In this document: piece after piece, positions 36,607 through 48,111 of the stretch
Numbering within the stretch: position 1 is the first letter of the stretch
Layout: every line of letters begins with the position of its first letter
Source of the DNA: Rotaria macrura
Taxonomy: Eukaryota; Rotifera; Eurotatoria; Philodinida; Philodinidae
Direction of reading: 5' to 3'
Assembly: GCA_900239685.1 (NCBI GenBank)
Contig: OENT01000429.1
Span: 1 to 64,000, forward strand
DNA length: 64,000 bases
The notes under the pieces: model-generated
Told to the model about the DNA's origin: nothing
Seen by the model: only the letters and a program-made list of their open reading frames with translations
Database searches by the model: none
Program-made: the position numbers and the translations under genes

Positions 36607-38255
36607 CCTCGGCTCTTAGAATACTTCACATGTAGGGTCTGTCTTATTGCCGGTCATCGATTGATCGCTATAGTCCGGTGTGCGAGAAAGACAGTTAAAA
36701 TTGTCCATGGAAAAAATAATCGATAATAACGCAGCAAATACCATACACTCAGATGATAAATTGAGCAACAAATATGCTGGCCTTTAATAAAATGGAAACA
36801 ATGTAAAACGTGAAATTAGAAGACCTAATAAAAAATGTTATATCCTTCGTTCCTCTATATGCCACCACCCTTGCAGCTCTGACTTCTTCAATCACTATAT
36901 GAAAGTACATGAAGCTTTCAGTTTGGTGAGGTAAGGTCTCGGTATTTGAAAATTTCCTTTGGATCTTCAGTGATTCCGCCTGTACACCAGTTGTTGATCA
37001 ACTTTGTGTGTCCAATTTTCGCTTCTATATTTGATGTATTTTCTCTTCGATTTATTTGCTGATCGATTTTCGCTGGTTTTTCATGGAATTACACATAATT
37101 TATTTGATTATACCATTGGAGAACTGGAGCATTGATTTCAAGTAGCCGGACAGCGAAGTCACGTGTATAACTCTTCCAACATGGCTTTCGTAGAGATCTC
37201 TACAGGCTAGCGAGTATTAAACCATCGGCTAAACTCGGGTGAGCAATCAAATGAACAGACTTCCACAATGGGGTTCAATTTGGAGCTAAGTCGACAAAAC
37301 AATTATTCAGCATGAATCTAATGTTGAATTTCAGATCACACTTAGTCACCTTGAATTGGATACCTTTTTCATGATAATTGTAATCCTATCGTATGCGTCT
37401 GAGACTATTGAGTAACTTCTGTATTGAAAAGTATTTTTGAATTATGGTAACAAGACTTCCAGAAACACATCAAATTCTGCAATTTTTCATAGAATTCCTA
37501 ACAATCACGTCACTGCACTAAGAGTTTGTCTCGAACAGGCTTTGGATGTGCAGTCTGATTGTTCTAGTTCCATAAATCTACACCTCACAAAAAACTCTCA
37601 CGCCCAAAGACGAACACCACCACTCAAAGATTCGTTCGATACAATAGAAATCATTTAAGCCTTGAACCAAGACACAACGGATAAAATTTGATCCGATTTT
37701 TTCTTATCCATATTATCAATGGAGTATCTTATATCACCTTTTGCATCTTATTTTATCGTCTTTATTGTTTCATATTCAACAGTTGATTATTTGTGTGTTC
37801 ATGTATGGGTTTGGATATTCTCGGGAAGAGAACTGACTCCCCCATACATCATCACCCTTTCGGTCTTCTGAAATGATGTCTAGTTTTCCTCTCGGAAGCC
37901 GAAGTTATTGAAAAATACGTCTTCTTGGGAATAAGAGGTTCGTTTATTACAAAATTATAAACCTACTTTCTCAACTTTGTTATAATTTCTTTTAAAAGTC
38001 AGCATCTTACATTTTTATAATTCTTTATAATCATTCATTTCTTGTCTGAAAATTAATTGTTTGACGTAGGCGAAAACTTCGATTGATTGGAAAATTATTT
38101 ACTTGTTAAAGCGTTTATGTTGTTATTATTCGCTCACTAATTATCTAAAATTGATTCATGAAATGGATCACCAATCATTTTTTGCGTGTTTTGATTCAGA
38201 GTCTGCTCTAATTCAGTCTCTGATGGATAGTTCGTTTTCATCGACTTGAGTTGCA
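36607..38255. other. Non-coding stretch
   Basis: About 1.65 kb with no supported gene. It may hold unrecognisable remains of the LamG gene (5' side) and the 3' UTR of the Cys-rich gene (minus strand). Confidence 0.35.
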
Positions 38256-39611
38256 TCACTGTCCGGAAAAGTCTTCAGCATCCATCCGCTTTTGGTCATA
38301 ATCTTTTGGGTCCGCTTTTGTAGTGTTTATTAAATAGAAATCCAGATTCGTATCTGGTTCGAATTTTTGTTTGTAATAAGCCAGCTGTTCCTTGTCATCA
38401 AATAGACGTGTATGCGACGGTGTGTCAAGATTACTGCACTTGCTATATTTAATGCTTATGGTTATGACACGTTTTGCATCTTGATCCCCCACGGTAGTTG
38501 TCCGTTTCACCAGACCAATTCATTTCCTGAATCGGCAATACCAGCAGCGAAATGCATCACAACAGCCTTCCTGATGTTGGGGAAGAGGTAACGGTACGTT
38601 TTTGACCTCTACAGTTCGGTTTGGATTGACAGGTTGCAAGATTCTTGTGTTAGTAACAAAAGGATCTATGGCTACTTTGTTTTTAGAGCGACAGCAGCAA
38701 CAATCTTGGGTTTTACGACAACAGCTCAGCACATTATCACAACAGCGATCACAACAGTTTTCACTATCTGCGTAACTACGGATGATTTCTGAGTTGACAT
38801 CTTCTGTTGTTTCTTTTGTCATGTCTAATTTGCAACTAATCATTGTTATATCTTCAACTGGAATCATGAGTAATTCTTCTTCTGCAGTACCTTTATTTTG
38901 TTTTGTCACATTGTGTGCACCTTGCTGAGCTTGTGTTTGATCTTTATCGGCAATTATCGTGCGTTGATCCTGAACCATGCTAGCTTTGAATTTTGAATAA
39001 CGATAGAGCTGAACGCCAAGTATTGGACATGTATATTTATTATCGGATGTTCTAACACCTAGGAAAAATTATGTATCAGTAAAATGATCCAAATTAGAGC
39101 TTAAATATTAACTCATTATTGAGAAACTAAAAATCTCCCTGTAAAACAACTCTTGAGCAAAGAACATTTTTCAACTTGCGCTTCTACGTAGAATTAAAGG
39201 ATTCGAAACGTTACTCACTAAAACTCTACGTTAAATTTAAAAAGATAGTTATCGAATAAAACAGCATATGTCGACTTCAGGTGTAAATACTGTTATGATT
39301 TTGATAGAGTTCGGATTAGAAGCGTTTACATGTTCTCTGTGCATAAATATTATAATTAGATAATTGTATTGAATATTTGTATCTCTTCTGATTCCATAGA
39401 GGTTTCATAAAATGGATGTAGCTCCCCTCGATGAACTCTACATGCCTGCATAAATTTTGACACAGCCAAATGGTGTTTCTTTTTTATCCACGTTTTGTTG
39501 CAGATTAATTTTGGTGTCCAGTTGTTCCTGGACATTAGGCTTTCTTCGGCAGCATGGACAACATACTTTACAGCGTCCAGTACAACGTTTACAGCTAGAT
39601 AAACTTGTCAT
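38256..39611 (-). pseudogene. Cysteine-rich protein of unknown function, two exons, one in-frame TGA
   Basis: Exon 2 (39058-38256) is open except for one TGA at 38520-38522, where CGA would give arginine; the frames before and after are the same. Exon 1 (39611-39464) encodes MTSLSSCKRCTGRCKVCCPC and joins in phase to the acceptor TTTTCCTAG (39059-39060), giving 316 codons; the donor (GTGTCA) is weak. Cysteine clusters CCPCC, CCDRCC, CCCCR and GCCDAFRCWYC suggest metal binding, palmitoylation or disulphide packing. The part after the TGA (about 87 codons) looks globular, with TISIKYSKCSN. No signal peptide is seen. I do not recognise the family. It may be a real protein truncated before its last quarter. 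Confidence 0.6.
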
Positions 39612-40130
39612 TTCGGTTGCGATCTAAAATAATAAATAAACCATCATATAAGTGGGAAAGAGACACCCGGCAGAGTAACACGCTACAGAGTTCAAAATTT
39701 GAAATAACGAATTTAAAATAACGGATCTTATACTAATTATGATGCTTTGCGATTTTATCGATAGGTCCTAGCAGACAAACAAATAAAGCGTAAGGCTACA
39801 GATTTGCAATTCAAATCATGAATTGAAAACAAACGACATGTGCTATAATAAAAATAAAGATTACTGTATGATTTCAATTTGTTTAACTATTTTCGAACTT
39901 AATGGCATTCGACGAAACCAAGGAGTGCTAAAAAATAATTAATTCTCTAACTGATGTATTTGTCTATACACGACTACGATTTTATAGTAACTGTAGGATA
40001 GAGAAAGCAGGGGAAGAAACATATTGTTCCGCCGAAAGAGAAACAGAATGTCTACATTAAGAAAAAAGATAAGCGTGATAGAATTTGTAATTATTCACGT
40101 CGTAGGCTTCGTACTACTTTTGTTTTTTTT
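39612..40130. other. Region upstream of the Cys-rich gene
   Basis: Likely promoter of the minus-strand gene. No other feature was seen. Confidence 0.35.
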
Positions 40131-40134
40131 CTCG

Positions 40135-40327
40135 GAAGAGAGGAAAATTTAGCGTGGCCTTCGAATGGAGATGGACTTACGGCTGCATCCATCGAAGTCG
40201 CTTACGCTCACCAAGAAAATGATTACTCAATTAAAACATTACCAATCCAAGAACGTATATTTCAGACTTGCCAAATTTTCTGGCGACAGAATTTCCATGA
40301 GAATTATGCTGCATACAAATTAAACAA
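40135..40327 (+). CDS. Possible isolated exon, unknown product
   Basis: A poly-T tract and AG (CTCGGAAG) precede an open stretch of about 60 codons (ENLAWPSNGDGLTAASIEV, then ERIFQTCQIFWRQNFHENY) that ends at a good donor, GTGAGT at 40328. The amino-acid composition is plausible, but I do not recognise it and found no partner exons. Against coding: ATTTCCATGAGAATT at about 40300 recurs as an exact inverted copy at about 40390, so the region may instead be part of a hairpin. Confidence 0.25.
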
Positions 40328-41140
40328 CAGTGAGTAACCTCATTCGACGATTCGTAGTTTTCCTCAATTCATTCTTCCATTCAACGTGCACAATTCTCAT
40401 GGAAATCGGTATTCAAATAGAATTGGGACAAGAATTTATAAAACATTATTTATGGCTTGAAAACAAATAAACGGTATATTCAATATCATGAAAAGTTTCA
40501 ACTAACCAAGAAACGGCAATAAAACGTAAAACCGTGCGTAGCACGTTCTATTGCATTAATAAAGTCGTTCTATATGTTGCGATTTCTAACAAGACCATAT
40601 ATATTGACGAAAACATCATCCTACACGATTTACTAGTCCCACGGAATTAACCGCTCAATTGAGATATGTTTCTGAAGAGCATGAACAAACATACCATAGC
40701 ATCCCCACCCACACCCTGCAGAGCAGAACGTCTCCCTGATTTTGAAATTTGCCTCTCAAAATAGGAAAACGTAACCAATATTAATATTTGGGCCCCTTGT
40801 CCTGATAACGTAGTCACGCCCCTGAACGGATCATAGTCGTGGAGGAGACCCATGAGAGAATTTAACAGAAAATCACATAAGTATGGAGAAGTTGGGAAAA
40901 AACCATTTTTTTACACCAGATAAGTAAGTTTAATTTCTAATTATATTAGTGGCTAATCAATTAGGTTCGATAATCAAAAACAAATCGCATTATTTTCCAT
41001 ATATCTGAGAATGCAAAATCATCAAGAAAGAATCACACAGACAATATGAAAAGTAAATATTGAAAGACACTTATTATGTCTTCTTATTACTGTCTAAGAA
41101 CCAGAAACCAACTGTATTTTGTAAATTCTAATCAAATATC
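40328..41140. other. Non-coding stretch
   Basis: Contains a telomere-like CCCACCCACACCC at 40704-40716. No gene was seen. Confidence 0.4.
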
Positions 41141-41144
41141 GAAA

Positions 41145-41318
41145 TTATATTTACTTTACAATAGTAAATAGTAAATAGTTTTTTACTTTTACAAAATTAA
41201 TTAGTAAATCGTCTTTTTACTTTTAAAAAGTAAATCGTAAATAATTTATTTACTTTGATTAAGTAAATATTGAATAGTTTATTTACTTATTTGCCAGTAA
41301 AGTAAAAGTAAAGTCCCA
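41145..41318. repeat. AGTAAAT-rich block
   Basis: Dense in AGTAAATAGTAAATAG and its complement TTTACT in both orientations. It directly adjoins a GGATCCGAT-rich block. The ends are unclear. Confidence 0.6.
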
Positions 41319-41323
41319 CCCCT

Positions 41324-41460
41324 TGAACCCACGAGATAATTATCGGATTTCATCGGATCCGATGCGAATTCCTTGAAAGTTGTCGGAATCCTTGCTATTG
41401 GATTCCGATATGAAGTTGTCGGATGTCGGAAAGTGTCAGAATGACCGTCCCAGGGCAAAC
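41324..41460. repeat. GGATCCGAT-rich block related to the 29.0-kb element
   Basis: Words such as CATCGGATCCGATG, TCGGAATCC and TTGTCGGATGTCGG. Its right edge, CAGAATGACCGTCCCAGGGC, resembles the right edge of the 29.0-29.4 kb element (GGAATGATTCTCCTGGGTG), so it may be a truncated relative. Confidence 0.5.
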
Positions 41461-41747
41461 AACCAGATGTTAAGATCTGATAAGATTCTGCATCTGATCT
41501 TGTATGATCTTGTAAGATCAGACGAAAAATCGTATGAAAATCGTAGTCTCTGAGATCTTGCATCAGATCAGACATTCAGATTCTTGAAAGATCATACACA
41601 TTTATAAGATCTTTCCAGAATCTGACTGTGAGATCTGATGTAAGATGTCAGAGACGACGATTTTTTGTCAGATTCTTGAAAGATTTCGTTCATGTGCAAG
41701 ATCTTACATGTACAATATAAGATCTTGTGCCAGATTTTTTGACCTGG
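41454..41747. mobile_element. AGATCTTG-rich foldback element
   Basis: Bounded by CCCAGGGCAAAC on the left and GACCTGGGTGGG on the right. The interior is full of AAGATCTTG, AGATCTGA and TCAGATC words, mostly palindromic, in both orientations. It has no coding capacity and no clear target duplication. Confidence 0.6.
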
Positions 41748-42062
41748 GTGGGTTCGTTGTTATTTTTTGTTTTTTATATGATATAGATGCAGGCTTTTCT
41801 TTAATCATTCGTGCTAAATCTGTTTCATTAAATTTAAGAGGATTAGTGGTACACATTCTAGAATTTAAGACAGGTTTCAGTTTTTTTACATCCTCAAAGT
41901 ATTTTCATATGATGAATATAAAGAAAACAATCGGAATTTGCCATTGGTATCCACTCTTTTCAAGTCGAAGCCTTCAAGTTGAAGGCTTCAACTACACCTA
42001 ATAGAATATATTACATAGACGGCACGATCGATCAATAAAATATTTTTCTTCTATAGCTAAAT

Positions 42063-42227
42063 TACTGTACTACCTGATCACTACACTCAAGATCACGATC
42101 ACGCGTGATTCGTGCGTGATCGTGATCGTGCGTGATCGTGATCGTGCGTGATCGTGATCGTGCGTGATTACATATTTTTTTTCGTGATCGTGACCGTGAC
42201 TAAAAATTCCAATCACGCAGTACAGTA
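42063..42227. mobile_element. Short element with GTGATCGTGATCGTGC tandem core
   Basis: Inverted ends TACTGTACTACCTGATCA and TACTGTACTGCGTGATT. If TA is the target duplication, the element is CTGTACT...AGTACAG between TA dinucleotides. The core holds a 16-bp unit (GTGCGTGATCGTGATC) repeated about four times at 42111-42172. Confidence 0.7.
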
Positions 42228-43190
42228 GCTTCTCCTTCGAAAAACGAAGCAGCTAATATATTCACTGAGCTTCCTATATATGATACTATCGAAAAGAATA
42301 TTTTCTAAAAATTTGATGAGGTATATAATAATCTTTCCGAGCTCAATTTAGCAATACGTTAGAAAAGAGAAACACAACTGAGATACATAAAATTAACTAG
42401 TTTGTGCAAACTCAATTCGGAACAAAATAAAAAGTACTGTATGATGAGTGCGACAGCTATTTGTCTGATTATGTATGGAATGAAGGCCTCGAAGCCGAGT
42501 TTAGTTATTAATCAAAGTCAGAGGAAGACTTGTCTGAGAATGAAAATGGTGTACCTTCGATTTAATCAAGTGTAACACATGAGTTTCGTTGGATGAGAGT
42601 CATTGATACGATTTCTCTTTCGCTATCTAACTCTTCCTTTTTTGTCAAAATCGATGGCAAAAGCAATACATTCATAAAGATACAGCTTACTGGCTTTTAA
42701 TGGATACCAAGGCTGATGTGTCAGTTGATCGATTGAATGAGTTCAATACCCATCCATGTGATACATTTACTAGAACAACCATCCGTATCCATTGATAAGA
42801 ATACAACTGACGGTATTATGCGGTGTAACACCAGTTTTTCCAGCTAGAATCACACGAGGAGACAAGCCACTAGATATCAGAAAGTTTATATAGAAGGTAC
42901 ATAGGCTAATTTAGTAAGGCACTTTTCATCACTTGTTATAATTTCGTTTTATTTGTGTCATTCATCTTTAATAAAATAATTAGAAACAAAAATACTCTCT
43001 TGTCCAAATTGATTTGATACCCAATTAACCCGAAGACGTATTCAGACTTTTGACGGTTACGGATTAGTTTCCTAGAATCAATTATTACATTTTCAACTCA
43101 TTGGCATGGTAAAAGTCAGTTTAATCTAAGCTCCTAAGACTAAGACGGGGGTATTGAAGTGGAATAAGAAACTTCGTTATGTAAAAATTA
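42228..43190. other. Non-coding stretch
   Basis: No supported gene. Some short frames between 42290 and 42800 could be decayed 5' exons of the LRR gene downstream, but I cannot show it. Confidence 0.3.
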
Positions 43191-43194
43191 CTGT

Positions 43195-43505
43195 GAGAAT
43201 CCAGTGAATCTATTTGGAAATCTTGAGGATCCACAGGGAATTCCGCGGATCCGAAGAAAATCCAGAAAATCTAACGGGGATCCCCAAAATCCCGGGAGTA
43301 CGGAATCCACCTTTGCTCTCTTGGCTTTGACCGACCTCAAGTGTTGACTCCAGATATTGAATATTGTCCAAATAATAAAATATGAATTTTCCGTCGGGTC
43401 CGTTAGTAGTTCTTCAACCTGGAACCCCATTGGATTTAGACGGCTCATCGGATCTTTTAATATACAATAGGATTCAGTATTGGATTCTTTCACCTGCTTA
43501 GTATA
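43195..43505. repeat. GGATCC/AATCC-rich block
   Basis: Repeated GAATCC, GGATCC, GGGATCCCC, TTGGATT and similar words in both orientations, in the style of the other motif-rich blocks. Ends and target duplication were not resolved. Confidence 0.4.
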
Positions 43506-43731
43506 AATGAAGTATGACACATATGACATATATTATCTCAAAACAAAATCATACCTCTGAATTGAAATGAAAGAATTAAACGTAAACCATTCAGAGATTT
43601 AATTGTTCTTTTGCGTGCGAGTGTGGGTTAAGGTTTTGGTATCCTCTTAGCCCTCACCAACACCATTCCACAAAAACTGTAAGACAATGGACTTCTTTTC
43701 TGATATTCTCTATACCAACTCTTTTTCTAAG

Positions 43732-45575
43732 ACATTCATTATACTTGATTGGAACCAAATATGTCCTGTAGGACTACAGAGACTTGCTCGGGAATTGAAT
43801 ATAAATCAAGTAAAAGAAAAACTCTGTTGTTCTATTTTCAGCCCCAAATCAACATTTTTCACAGACAATGACCACATTTAATCTTAGTTACTGTACCATA
43901 CATTGTGAAGGACTACAGAAGCTTTCTGATGCATTGAAGATCAATCAAGTAAAACAAAATCTCCTTCTAGACGACATCTACTCAACGAAATCACTACTTA
44001 TAGACACTCGGAGAATTAGATCTTCATCAGAACCGCATCGGTGATCCAGGAACCTTTTCCCTCGCTGAAGCATTGAAGAGCAATCGCGTAACGTAAATAC
44101 CATTTTCATCAATCATGTTTTCTATTTTATCATTCTTCATAGACAATTTTAGAGCTTGATCTTTCTTAGAACTCCATCGGCGGCGAAGGAGCACAAGATC
44201 TGGCTGATGAATTGAAAGACAATGGAGTGAGACGAAGTCTTTTCTACTTTATCATACTTCTTAGACACTTCAAACACTGACACTCTACCAAACCAGTATT
44301 GGTACTCTAGGGGTTACATACTTCGGTGATACATTGAAGATATATCGAGTAAGAACAACTACCTTCAAAGCTATCAATTGTTACTTACTTTCATTCTCGA
44401 CAGACGCTCAAAACACTAGCTCTCTGTAACAGCAATATTGATGAAGAAAGAGCAAGGTATTTTGCTGATGAACTGAAGAATAATCAGGTGAAGGCTATCT
44501 TTTCTGATCTATCATCTTCTGGATACCATCATTCTATACAGATATTGACAGTATTGGAATTCACTGGAGATAATATTACCGACTAGGCAGTACAGTATTT
44601 CGCTGATCTATTGAAAATCAATCATGTGAATCACACCCTTTTCCCTTTAATTGCCATTACAGATCATTAGTAATAACAGACGCCCGCCACAATGAATCTT
44701 TATGAAAGTGCTATTAGTAGTACAGGAGTACAGTACTTGTTCGATGCTTTAAAGTTCAATCAAGTAAGAGAAGACCTCTTTTTAACAAGTTTTCATTCAA
44801 TACTATCACTCTTTGGAGACACTCCAGACATTGGAACTCTCGGAAACAATATCGATTATGGAGCTGCACAGTTTTTGTCGTATGTTTTAATGACCGACCG
44901 AGGGAGAGAAGAATTCTTTCTATCTATCGTTAATTGAATGTAGTTATCGTGCATAGTCACTCACGTCACTGATGCTTAGTAAAAATAGAATCGGCATTAT
45001 CGGAGCTCAGAGTCTTGTTGATGCATTGGAGGTCAACCGTGTAAGATAAGATATTTTTGTGGACATTATTTACTAAACACTGTCATTTTTCACAGACGCT
45101 CACAATATTGGATCTTGCGTGGAATCTTATCGATGATGAAGGAGCACGGTATCTTGCTGATATGTTGATGACGAATCAAGTAAGACTGTATCTCTTGTTC
45201 TTCATCGTTTATCGCATGTTATAATTCTTCGCAGACTCTCAAAACACTGATTTTAGCTGCTAATCCGATGAATGCTTTAGGAGCAGAGTGTTTGGCCGAA
45301 ATGTTAGAGACCAATAGAGTGAGACAAAATCTCTTCTGATCTGTCGCTCATTGATTGTTGTTGTTCTTCGTAGACACTCACGACATTGGATGTTAGTTGC
45401 TTTGACACTAATATGCTCAGTTCTTGGTATTATAGTCAAGCTGCAAAAGTTATTAATGTGATGGCAAATCTTTTTGTATTTTTTATCGTTTTAAGTTTAT
45501 CATTCTTCACAGAAACTCATAAAACGAAATCACCAGAGACAGAAGCCCGGCACCACAACAGTAATAACTAAATGA
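43732..45575 (+). pseudogene. RNI-type leucine-rich-repeat gene, 13 one-repeat exons plus last exon, decayed
   Basis: Thirteen exons each encode one LRR of about 28 residues (consensus TLTTLDLSxNxIGDEGAQYLA, then DALKxNQ). Eleven of them are exactly 84 bp, all phase 0, with introns of about 50-70 bp. Exons: 43732-43809 (6 nt short), 43865-43948, 44004-44087, 44143-44226, 44265-44348, 44404-44487, 44542-44625, 44680-44763, 44819-44901, 44957-45040, 45096-45179, 45235-45318, 45374-45457, then 45513-45575 ending TGA. Lesions are TAG at 44167-44169, TAG at 44584-44586, a 1-nt loss plus a donor changed from GT to GG in exon 9. RNI-type repeats form a horseshoe for protein binding, as in NLR-like proteins. 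No nucleotide-binding domain is visible upstream. The 5' end may be cut near the TGTGGG-like tract at 43620. Confidence 0.85.
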
Positions 45576-48111
45576 TGCAGTGAAGGCAACTACGTATCTT
45601 GGAAAACAGTACTAGAAACTATCTAGTGAACATTGTTTTTCTTCATAAATAGTTGTTCCAAATGTAGAAACTTCATCTGATACTATTAGTAATGGAAAAC
45701 TTCAATCAACATCATCAATTTTATGTACTCAACAGAGGCACATTGTTCTATCACTTTTTGAACGCCTTAGTTTTGTTCGTGATTCGATCTTCAAGTGTTT
45801 TCCATTGTGAACATATTTTTCAGAAAAGATCAAAAGATTTGCATGACATTTAGGTACTACCCAATCGATACTGAGTCTATCAGTGCGTTCGTAGCATTTG
45901 CTTGGGAAAAAAACCATGATTTCAGAAAATTTTGAACAATTCACATACATTAGTACAAAGCTGATAAAAGTCTAACGACGATGAATTTGCATTGTATCAA
46001 GACCTTGAATAGTACCACTTCTAACAGGGAAACTCGTGTGAGAGTGTTACACTTGGCATTTCTGCACAAAGTAATTCGCAGATCCCGTCAATAGAAATCA
46101 TGACTGTACGAGTTTAGATCACATCGAAATATTTAGCATTAGTATTTCATCAATGCAGATTTTAATGTTCAACTCTGTCCTTCATCTCGGCTGAAGCTCC
46201 TAATCTACATTTTGTCTGATAAGATATGGGTGTAGATAAGCGTGTAGTTATGGCTATTTCTTTTTCTTCACTACCAAGCAATACATTCACACCATTAACA
46301 ACAAGCGATGCCTTCAAATGATTGTGTACTTGAAATTTTCGATATCAACAAATAGTTGTGACTATTTAGCTACATATACTCAAATAATATTGATGCTTCT
46401 TGATTGATTACATGATCCACATAGAACATGTGTTTACATGCATGCATCTTGTTTGTTTCATTTCTTGTTTACATAATGGACATTGAATGTGATTCTTCTC
46501 TCCAAACTATTTCCAATATTTGATGAAAAGAAATGTAAAAGATTGAAATTGAAACTGTAGGCAACCGTTTGTTAGCATTGAATATCGATCTTCATGTTCA
46601 TATTTATGAGTATCCATAATAGCTGATAATCATCTCTTTATCTATGGCACCTTTAGGAAGGTGTGGGTGTGGGTAATAGAACAATTGTCACATCCAAATC
46701 TCAGCCTTACCTGCACCCATACTGTATACCTGTATATCTCTATACATCTCACCCTTCACAGAATCAACTTGCCGGAGTTATCCTCTGAAGACATGTAATC
46801 TGTAATTGTTACAAGTCAGATTTACAGTAGTAGGTGTCTATTTGAAAGCCGGTCAAGATTCTGTCACAGATATATTTCTCTCTTACAATAGAAGGTAAAC
46901 GTTTGAATTCATTTTGAGCAGTTCACGACATCGATCGATAATATATATACTGTGGTGATCATAGTTTCATATCCCACTTGAAATTTATTAATAGTTCTAG
47001 CTTCAGATCTGATATTTAGCCTAAATGTGTGTGGTGAGACGTGTTGATCATAGATCCAACCCGATATGAATTGAATATAATATAACAGAGTTACACACTG
47101 TACACTATCTTTACATTGGTTTTGCTCACGTCAAGAAAAATGGAATCTTTTCATTGGGGAATGGTTTATAAGTTATTTTACCTAGTGATAAATATAACTC
47201 CTAATCTGTACAATGCTTGGTAGAAAGAAGGCTTGAGTTAACTGAGAAATAAGTGTTTTGTGAAGTATATAGACTAGTTATAACCCTAAAACAGTCGCAA
47301 AGCATTCGTGAGCCGATGAGTATACTAGGAAAACATTTTCCAGTAAATCAGTTAATATAAGCATGATTTCCATAGTAAAAAGTTAAAAATCATCACAACC
47401 GAAATTCTGTAGGCACACTTTAGCAGACTGATATCTCAGCGATGCGAAAGAGTTGAATGATGGATTCCACGGCACTCAAACTGCTAATATGCTTGAGACA
47501 TGAGCATTGTAAGGTAAAGACATGGTTAGATTGATGACTCTGTCATACTACATTGAGTTTATGATGGCTTAGTGTCTACGATCAACGTTTCTTATCACAA
47601 AAATGTTGATAAAAACTCACATCATAAGCTTGAACTATTGATAAACTTCAAGCGTGGTAGGGAATCGTGTCCAGCACTGTATTTTCATTACAGCAAATAC
47701 ATGGTTTTTTCACCTGCATACTGATTTGACGATAAACCATAATGTTCTAAAATCTCTAAGAATAATAGAAACCCTTCAAGACGTTCTGAGACGTATACAT
47801 GCTGGTTTGAGAATCGATTGGTAGAATGTGTCAAAGATATCAGCATTTCTCGTTAAACAAATCATTATGAGACTGCGAACTTTAATTAAGGATATAGTCT
47901 ACAGGTTTTTTTCCTCTGAAAAATGGTTCACCGAGTAGGCAACACTATAGAAATAAACACAGAGTCAATCATATCTTGGATGATAAAAAGAACCATGTCA
48001 TTTGTTATTTTCTTCGCTAAACACGTGTGTTCCAAAACAGAAACTGTACGTATATAGGAAAAAAGCATGAGCGACATCAAGATTATTCGCTTAAGTTCGT
48101 GTTTATTTATC
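45576..48111. other. Long non-coding stretch
   Basis: About 2.5 kb with no supported gene. It contains GGTGTGGGTGTGGG at 46660-46673, two copies of the bdelloid telomere unit. Confidence 0.45.
46660..46673. repeat. Telomere-like (TGTGGG)2 tract
   Basis: GGTGTGGGTGTGGG. The repeat TGTGGG has been described as the telomere unit of a bdelloid (Adineta vaga). Similar short tracts lie at 40704-40716, 43620-43628, 52706-52719, 54536-54550 and 58335-58345. Confidence 0.5.

Noticed and set aside
7717..38522. Selenocysteine at the in-frame TGA codons
   Set aside because: None of the three families is known to use selenocysteine, and no SECIS-like structure was recognised; CGA-to-TGA change is simpler.
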